Source: Candidatus Heimdallarchaeota archaeon (GTDB taxonomy: Archaea; Asgardarchaeota; Heimdallarchaeia; Heimdallarchaeales; Kariarchaeaceae). Taken from it: 11,824 bases of DNA. The position numbers and the translations under genes were made by a program. The notes below the pieces were generated by a model. The model was not told the DNA's origin and did not search any database. It saw only the letters and a program-made list of their open reading frames with translations. Location of the stretch: assembly GCA_015522385.1 (NCBI GenBank), contig WAMJ01000017.1, positions 1 to 11,824 on the forward strand, in the 5' to 3' direction. Below, piece after piece: positions 7,823 through 11,824 of the stretch. How positions within the stretch are numbered: the first letter of the stretch is position 1; each line of letters opens with the position of its first letter.

Positions 7823-8089
7823 GGGTTCTTGTAGCTTACTTTTTTTCGCACGAGTATTGCTTGTAGGGGGATTGAGGGAGGTGCAGAGTCTATTTCCGTG
7901 CTTTGGCTAGAGTACCTGTCGTCCCGTAGTGATCTGACGGTGCTACTGTCTTCTGGCACAGATGGATGCTCTGTGGGGGAGGGTGTTTAGATTTTGCCGT
8001 AGGTAGAGTTTTTAGATGAGCGGGAAGGTTGTCCATCGAGGTCATGTGGGTCTAACCGCAACATTACTTGGCAGGTCTATGACGAGCAC

Positions 8090-8103
8090 TCCATCATGAT
8101 GGA
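8090..8103. repeat. Perfect 14-bp palindrome TCCATCATGATGGA
   Basis: The 14 bases read identically on both strands, with no spacer. It lies about 350 bases upstream of rpoA1 and 258 bases beyond the permease stop. A dimeric regulator site is possible; with no loop it would form only a strained hairpin. Confidence 0.5.
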
Positions 8104-8286
8104 TTTCGGCATTGATGATTAGAGAGTCGATAGGGTGTTCTGGGATGACCCGGATGATCTGTATTTTGAGTACAATATATCACTAGCTGACTTTGAGTTA
8201 AGGGAGTTCGTGATAGAATTCATAGCCTATGCACCACTTCACATCTCTACATGTTTTATCATTACGTTGAGGATCGTGGAGCCGAC

Positions 8287-8300
8287 AGAGAGCGCTCTCT
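8287..8300. repeat. Perfect 14-bp palindrome AGAGAGCGCTCTCT
   Basis: Identical on both strands with no spacer, 61 bases past the stop of the last ABC operon gene. It could be part of a transcript-end structure for that operon, or a protein-binding site, but no oligo-T run follows on the minus strand. Confidence 0.5.
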
Positions 8301-8360
8301 CCTACCCCATGATCACGCTGCCGATCCTCATGGTTCTAGTGAGACGGAGATCCCGAAGTA

Positions 8361-9506
8361 TTATTCTGTAAACCTAGAAGATTTCCTGTACATAATGTTG
8401 ACACTGACGATAAGAAGAAGGAAGAGGATTGCGACAAGGGTGAGCTCGATCATGCGTGGTAGGAATAGACTCTGGTATGTCTGTTCGGGGGGATAGGCTG
8501 TGCGAATAAGGTTGAATGGGTAGAAGCCCAATGTCCCTGAAAGAGATAGGATGAATAGAACTGGTGGAAGAGTCATTGTCATCGATCCCCTTCTGAAGAC
8601 ATCCTCAACCAGTATGGAGATGAGGAGGTAGGTGAAAGTTGCCAGAGTGGAGATGATTACCGGATAGAGATACCTAATTCCGAAGTCCTCTAAAGTTGCA
8701 GTGGACGATCTGGGTCCGAATAGAATGTGGAAGAGGATGATTCCTGCAAAGGGGAGGTAGATTGCTAGGTAGACAAGTACCTTGGCGAGATATCCCCGAA
8801 CCGGATCGATGGGATACGTCTTGTACATCATCCGATCCTCGGGGAACACGGTTCGAAGAAGGGGGAGCAGGAGCATGAAGAGTAAGATGAAGTAGCTTGC
8901 CCACCCGATGAACTCTGTATATATTCGTACCTGCTCATTTTCCAAGGGTGGGATCGGCCCATATCCCCCTCCAACTTTCGCGTGTAGTATATTCCAGAGA
9001 AGGACGAGGACTAACGGGTATCCGATCAGGGGAATTCCTCGGATCTCGTCAGCTATGAGCGGGAAGGACGGCTTCCTCCTCCAGACCACACTCTCGATGA
9101 CGAGTGCGAATAGAAGTGCAGAAGTAACCACCACCCATCCCCCTTTGGCATTCCCGGGGATACCGACACTTGTCACCGTCAAGTGCACCGGTGTCGGAGA
9201 GAGAGGGGATAGTACCAGATAGTCGCTGTGCGAGAAGTACAGGTCGACACTCTCCCCGTCTGCAAGAGTGAGATTTGTGTACGAATTCCCGTTGTAGCCA
9301 GAGTTAGAGTACATGGAGAGTTTCACGTCTCCACCGGACACCTGCATTCTGATCGTCTCCCCCGCCCTGACCGTAAAGTTGACTCCCATCCCACTTTCAC
9401 GGGAAACCTGCCCCGAGTATAAGACGGTTCGTTGACTGGTGAGAGCGAAGACCGACATGACAAGGAACAGCAAAACATAGATCTGGGTGAGTTTGGATAA
9501 TCTCAT
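8361..9506 (-). CDS. ABC-2-type transporter permease (second permease of operon)
   Basis: 381 residues from ATG 9506. The frame is open upstream to 9599, but this ATG overlaps the previous gene's TGA as ATGA and is preceded by GGAGGTG at good spacing, so it is the start. Topology: an N-terminal hydrophobic segment (6-25, MRLSKLTQIYVLLF...) acting as signal anchor, a beta-rich and probably extracellular domain (about 26-120), then membrane segments near 123-142, 158-172, 202-219, 242-262, 280-300, 313-329 and 355-372. YKTYPIDPVRGYLAK (229-243) lies between membrane segments like the coupling element of ABC-2 permeases. It is a clear paralog of the truncated protein at 3-1073. It should form one half of the membrane channel with the permease encoded just upstream, powered by the ATPase at 10641-11546. 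Substrate unknown. The extracellular domain after TM1 recalls NatB-like exporters, but I cannot assign a specific function. Confidence 0.78.
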   Translation of the reverse strand: MRLSKLTQIYVLLFLVMSVFALTSQRTVLYSGQVSRESGMGVNFTVRAGETIRMQVSGGDVKLSMYSNSGYNGNSYTNLTLADGESVDLYFSHSDYLVLSPLSPTPVHLTVTSVGIPGNAKGGWVVVTSALLFALVIESVVWRRKPSFPLIADEIRGIPLIGYPLVLVLLWNILHAKVGGGYGPIPPLENEQVRIYTEFIGWASYFILLFMLLLPLLRTVFPEDRMMYKTYPIDPVRGYLAKVLVYLAIYLPFAGIILFHILFGPRSSTATLEDFGIRYLYPVIISTLATFTYLLISILVEDVFRRGSMTMTLPPVLFILSLSGTLGFYPFNLIRTAYPPEQTYQSLFLPRMIELTLVAILFLLLIVSVNIMYRKSSRFTE

Positions 9507-10645
9507 CTCACCACCTCCGTCTTCATGTATCGGTTTGTGACCAGCGGTGTTGTCACAGCCACCAACATTGTGAGTATCCACGGGGAGTACCACTTCCACC
9601 CTGCAAGATCTCCAATGGTCAGAAATGGAAGTTCAAGGTATTCCATTGCTATAAGGACGCTCGTGACTACTGCCCATGTATTGATTGCATTCCTTACAGT
9701 AAAGTACAGGAACGCGGTGAGCAGTGAATTCACAGTTAGCACCAGTGCCATCTTCAGGGCTAGAACCATGAGTTGGGCTGTGGTATTGTATGTCCCGAAA
9801 AGCACGTAGTTCAAGTAAGGGTAGAACAAGACGACACCGAGTGAGAGATGTACTAACCGGAGGAGGAGTTGGGGGAGCCTACATGCAAGTACTCTCTCCC
9901 TCCCCTTGGGAGCTGTCCACAAATACTGCACATCCCTCTGCCGGATGGAGAGATAGCCCATGGTAAGGAGGGCAACGATGCTCCAAAGTGCTATGGGGAA
10001 GAACGAGAATCCGATTAATTCCGTGACCACTTGGGAGTCGAGAGTGAACTGGGTGGAGATGAGTGGTTCATATTTGTAACCGATGACATTGAGGAAAACG
10101 ATTCCGATGATCTCGAGTGTATCCATCTGGGAGACATGGCTAAAGATCATATAGGTATCCTGAGGTCTGGGTCCAAATCTGTCCCATATAACTGCCAGAA
10201 TGATACCGGTGAGAGAGAGAAGAGCCAGTCCACCTACCTCAGAAAAGATGTTAGTCAAGGGAAGCGAACTCCTGATTTCAACGGAGACCAATGCTAACTT
10301 GGATCCCTCTAGGTCTATAGGTTCTATGACAAGGTTCAGCAATCCAGCATTCTCGATATCGATTGACAAAACGAGAATTTCCGAATTCGAGGACTGAAGG
10401 ACAACAGTTTTGTTCAGGATAATCTCTGTACCTGTGGAAGAGAACCTGGTCATGAGGAAATTGAAACTGGAATTGACGTAGATTTCCCCATTTATCGCTG
10501 ACTTGGAGTAAACTGGGAATCCAAGTCTCCAGTCACTGTTGACAAGATTCGAATCGGTATAGGTATCAGTCCTTGTCCCCACGATCACAGACCAGATACT
10601 GAGAACTAGGAGGAAGCTCAGTGAAATCCTTCCCAGTGGGTTAAT
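9503..10645 (-). CDS. ABC-2-type transporter permease (first permease of operon), probable AUU start
   Basis: About 380 residues if translation starts at ATT 10645. The first standard start codon in frame (GTG 10588) would cut through a hydrophobic segment, ISLSFLLVLSIWSVIV, which is exactly what the sister permease has as its N-terminal anchor. From ATT the two permeases are nearly equal in length. GGTGGGGGGG lies 7 bases upstream, and the ATT overlaps the ATPase stop (ATTAA). Next come a probable extracellular domain (about 26-135), a membrane helix (137-155), and further helices near 209-230, 259-275, 294-317, 322-342 and 354-369. YLWTAPKGRERVLACRL (241-257) is the putative coupling segment, resembling the T/S-x-P-x-x-R element of ABC-2 proteins. 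It pairs with the permease at 8361-9506. CTG 10636 is a weaker alternative start with no Shine-Dalgarno. Substrate unknown. Confidence 0.72.
   Translation of the reverse strand: MNPLGRISLSFLLVLSIWSVIVGTRTDTYTDSNLVNSDWRLGFPVYSKSAINGEIYVNSSFNFLMTRFSSTGTEIILNKTVVLQSSNSEILVLSIDIENAGLLNLVIEPIDLEGSKLALVSVEIRSSLPLTNIFSEVGGLALLSLTGIILAVIWDRFGPRPQDTYMIFSHVSQMDTLEIIGIVFLNVIGYKYEPLISTQFTLDSQVVTELIGFSFFPIALWSIVALLTMGYLSIRQRDVQYLWTAPKGRERVLACRLPQLLLRLVHLSLGVVLFYPYLNYVLFGTYNTTAQLMVLALKMALVLTVNSLLTAFLYFTVRNAINTWAVVTSVLIAMEYLELPFLTIGDLAGWKWYSPWILTMLVAVTTPLVTNRYMKTEVVR
9512..9518 (-). promoter_or_regulatory. Shine-Dalgarno site fixing the start of the second permease
   Basis: GGAGGTG on the minus strand, 5 bases before ATG 9506, lying in the last codons of the upstream permease gene. 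It decides between this ATG and the longer open frame, and with the ATGA overlap indicates translational coupling. Confidence 0.75.
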
Positions 10646-11546
10646 GTGTCAACCCCCCCACCTTGTCCACAAAGATCTGCTCAAGTAGGCTCCGGGTTGG
10701 AGCCACTGGGACATCTTCAATCAGTTCTCTGATCCTCTTGAGGTCCTCATTTTTACACCTGAACTCAAGGACTATCCCCTTCTTCCCGGTGATTTCTATC
10801 CCGAGTTCACCTAGTCCCTCAACCATCCGTTGGACTTCGTCAACAGAGCGAAGGCGTATACTGTACTCCCGGTTGTAGTCCATGGACAGGAGGTTGGTCA
10901 TCTCATCCTCCATGACGAGTTTTCCCTCGTGGATGAAGACGACATGATCGCATATCCTTTCGAGATCATGGAGGATGTGGCTGAGGATTATGACGGTTAC
11001 ATCCTTCTCCCAGACTACCTGCTGCAAGTACTCGAGAACCTCCATACGGGCCTTCACATCGAGGTTAGCAGTTGGTTCGTCAAGGAAGATGTACTTGGGA
11101 AAACCGATTATTGCCTGAGCAATTCCGAACTTCTGCTTCATCCCCGCAGATAGTTTCTGGAAATTTCGGTCACGGTAATCCCACAGATCGAACTTTTTCA
11201 GAAGGCGATCCGCCTCTGACTGGGCAGTCAAGGAGTCCATCCCCCTGACTTGGGCGACGAAGGAGAGATACCTTGCTAGACTTATCCATCGTGGGAACTC
11301 GGAGTGCTCGAACATTACACCGACGAGTTCCAGCACCTCATTCCTCTGCTGCTTGACGTCTAAATTATCGATTGTAATTCTACCAGATTCAGGACGCAGT
11401 ATCCCCAGCATTAGGTTGACAAGTGTGGTCTTTCCCGCACCATTCTGTCCGATAAGTCCAATCAGACGACCGTGTAAATTAAGCGAGAAACCCTCGTATA
11501 TTCTCTTATCCCCATATGCAAAACCTAGATTATCTATGGCAATCAT
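10641..11546 (-). CDS. ABC transporter ATP-binding protein
   Basis: 301 residues. Powers the two permeases encoded immediately downstream. Walker A GQNGAGKTT (33-41); ABC signature in the variant form LSAGMKQK (132-139); Walker B YIFLDEP (152-158); D-loop ANLD (160-163); switch histidine H190 in ILSH. The Q-loop position appears to be Glu80 (VMFEHSE), a replacement also seen in some ATPases of ABC-2 exporters. After about residue 215 there is a C-terminal extension of about 85 residues (EYSIRLRSVDEV onward), common in ATPases of this exporter class and not part of the nucleotide-binding domain. Starts at ATG 11546 with no Shine-Dalgarno, so it is probably leaderless or nearly so. Its TAA overlaps the next gene's proposed start. 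Family knowledge suggests export or lipid/peptide handling; the substrate cannot be read. Confidence 0.93.
   Translation of the reverse strand: MIAIDNLGFAYGDKRIYEGFSLNLHGRLIGLIGQNGAGKTTLVNLMLGILRPESGRITIDNLDVKQQRNEVLELVGVMFEHSEFPRWISLARYLSFVAQVRGMDSLTAQSEADRLLKKFDLWDYRDRNFQKLSAGMKQKFGIAQAIIGFPKYIFLDEPTANLDVKARMEVLEYLQQVVWEKDVTVIILSHILHDLERICDHVVFIHEGKLVMEDEMTNLLSMDYNREYSIRLRSVDEVQRMVEGLGELGIEITGKKGIVLEFRCKNEDLKRIRELIEDVPVAPTRSLLEQIFVDKVGGLTH
10653..10662 (-). promoter_or_regulatory. Shine-Dalgarno-like GGTGGGGGGG before the AUU start
   Basis: G-rich run at the end of the ATPase gene, 7 bases from ATT 10645. No standard start codon lies at proper distance from it in the permease frame, which is why the AUU start is proposed. 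The run of seven G's is also a place where sequencing errors occur. Confidence 0.5.
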
Positions 11547-11615
11547 CCGATATTTTTGTACAAAATATACACACTAAAAAACGTTAAGTTTATTTAATCA
11601 AAAAAAAACTAATCA
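11547..11615. promoter_or_regulatory. Divergent promoter region between ABC operon and secreted-protein gene
   Basis: 69 very AT-rich bases between outward-facing start codons. Rightward: TTTATTTA at 11589-11596, centred about 23 bases before ATG 11616, preceded by GTTAAG, a reasonable TFB element; this fits a leaderless transcript. Leftward: TATATTTT (11562-11569, minus strand), centred about 19 bases before ATG 11546, or an upstream TTTTTTAG (11574-11581) about 31 bases away. Neither gene has a Shine-Dalgarno. A palindrome sits between the leftward box and its start codon. Confidence 0.55.
11554..11565. promoter_or_regulatory. Operator-like 12-bp palindrome TTTTGTACAAAA
   Basis: Perfect 12-bp palindrome centred on GTAC, with ATAT on both outer sides (one extra T on the left). 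It lies 8 bases before the ATPase ATG, overlapping the expected core promoter or transcription start of the ABC operon. A bound regulator there would block polymerase. Binding is inferred from position and symmetry. Confidence 0.4.
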
Positions 11616-11824
11616 ATGGCAAAGAGGAATTTTGCTAATAAATTAACATCATTGGTTATTCTGATGTTTATCACAATAGCCTTGCTACCTAACGCATCAG
11701 TTAGTGGAAGTCACTGGATCACGAGGAAGAATGCTACTTTCCAATCGAGCCAGTTCGAAAATCTGGATGGAGCGGGAGATGGAACGTACTCAATTTATGG
11801 GAGTGTTTCTGGAACTACTATGGA
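11616..11824 (+). CDS. Secreted or surface protein, N-terminal fragment cut by window edge
   Basis: Open from ATG 11616 to the last base (69 complete codons). It begins with a signal-peptide pattern: basic start MAKRNFANK, hydrophobic core LTSLVILMFITIALL, then a polar region (PNASVSGSHW) with a plausible cleavage site after about residue 30. The mature part seen so far is rich in Ser, Thr, Gly and Asn, as in exported archaeal proteins, and carries an N-glycosylation sequon NAT. Divergently transcribed from the ABC operon. It could be a transporter partner or substrate-binding protein, but the visible 69 residues match no family I recognise. Confidence 0.7.
   Translation, partial: MAKRNFANKLTSLVILMFITIALLPNASVSGSHWITRKNATFQSSQFENLDGAGDGTYSIYGSVSGTTM

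Larger units (their letters stand above)
7741..8360. other. 620-base gap between the ABC operon and rpoA1 with no intact gene
   Basis: Holds the upstream region of rpoA1 (7741-7850), oligo-A/T runs at 7804-7811 and 7840-7846, the decayed + strand frame, and two perfect 14-bp palindromes. I found no tRNA or rRNA signature. RNA polymerase subunit B, which usually precedes A' in archaea, is not here. Confidence 0.7.
7835..8371 (+). pseudogene. Possible decayed gene for a membrane-anchored protein, three in-frame TAG codons
   Basis: One + frame across most of the 620-base gap reads like protein but is broken by TAG at 7988, 8000 and 8120 (first bases). Protein-like runs include GIEGGAESISVLWLEYLSS, NRNITWQVYDEHSIMMDFG, and after the last TAG FWDDPDDLYFEYNISLADFE, then a hydrophobic stretch (PMITLPILMVL) followed by RRRSRS. 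An outside domain, one membrane helix and a basic tail would suit a C-terminally anchored surface protein. Codon choice (AGG/AGA for Arg, mixed third positions) resembles the permease genes. There is no start codon in good context, and the stop at 8369-8371 overlaps the convergent permease end by 11 bases. About 180 codons with only three stops is suggestive, not conclusive. It could be non-coding sequence. Confidence 0.33.

Noticed and set aside
8251..8496. 81-codon + frame overlapping the end of the permease operon
   Set aside because: Much of it is antisense to the permease gene, with no recognisable features; the other + frame at 8135-8371 reads better.
9507..9599. N-terminal extension of the second permease to 9599
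   Set aside because: It would overlap the upstream permease by about 90 bases; ATG 9506 has a strong Shine-Dalgarno, an ATGA overlap and begins directly with the hydrophobic anchor.

Overview
This is archaeal DNA. The largest genes encode RNA polymerase subunits A' and A'' as the separate polypeptides typical of Archaea. Several genes appear to be leaderless or short-leadered, with AT-rich boxes about 20-30 bases upstream of the start. A small gene at 1212-1826 has the UEV / coiled-coil / steadiness-box layout of the ESCRT-I subunit Vps23/TSG101. Together with split A'/A'', this makes an Asgard archaeon (Promethearchaeota) the best guess. I cannot place it more finely from the sequence, and the Asgard call is an inference.

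Layout. 3-1073 (+): the 3' part of an ABC-2-type membrane permease running in from the left edge. 1212-1826 (+): the Vps23-like protein, with its own promoter. 1827-2105: a convergent intergenic gap with a short repeated heptamer. 2106-7740 (-): rpoA2 and rpoA1, one base apart, with A' transcribed first. rpoA2 is interrupted by a 522-residue intein with a LAGLIDADG-type endonuclease domain, placed inside the polymerase trigger loop. 7741-8360: no intact gene, but a probable decayed membrane-protein gene on the + strand and two perfect 14-bp palindromes. 8361-11546 (-): a tightly overlapping operon of an ABC ATPase and two ABC-2-like permeases. 11547-11615: a divergent promoter region with a 12-bp palindrome. 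11616-11824 (+): the start of a secreted protein gene running off the right edge.

How the genes relate. The ATPase and two permeases should form one ABC transporter or exporter complex, each permease having about 100 extracellular residues after its first membrane segment. The left-edge permease is a clear paralog of the distal permease of that operon, so diverged transporter genes flank the polymerase/ESCRT block and point inward at it. A' and A'' form the catalytic core of RNA polymerase, and a functional A'' requires protein splicing. The usual archaeal neighbours of rpoA1-rpoA2 (rpoH, rpoB, L30e, nusA, S12, S7) are absent here.

Most notable points: the trigger-loop intein and its endonuclease, which has lost an acidic catalytic residue (Lys328); the stand-alone Vps23-like gene; the apparent AUU start of the first permease; and the palindrome-bearing intergenic regions.
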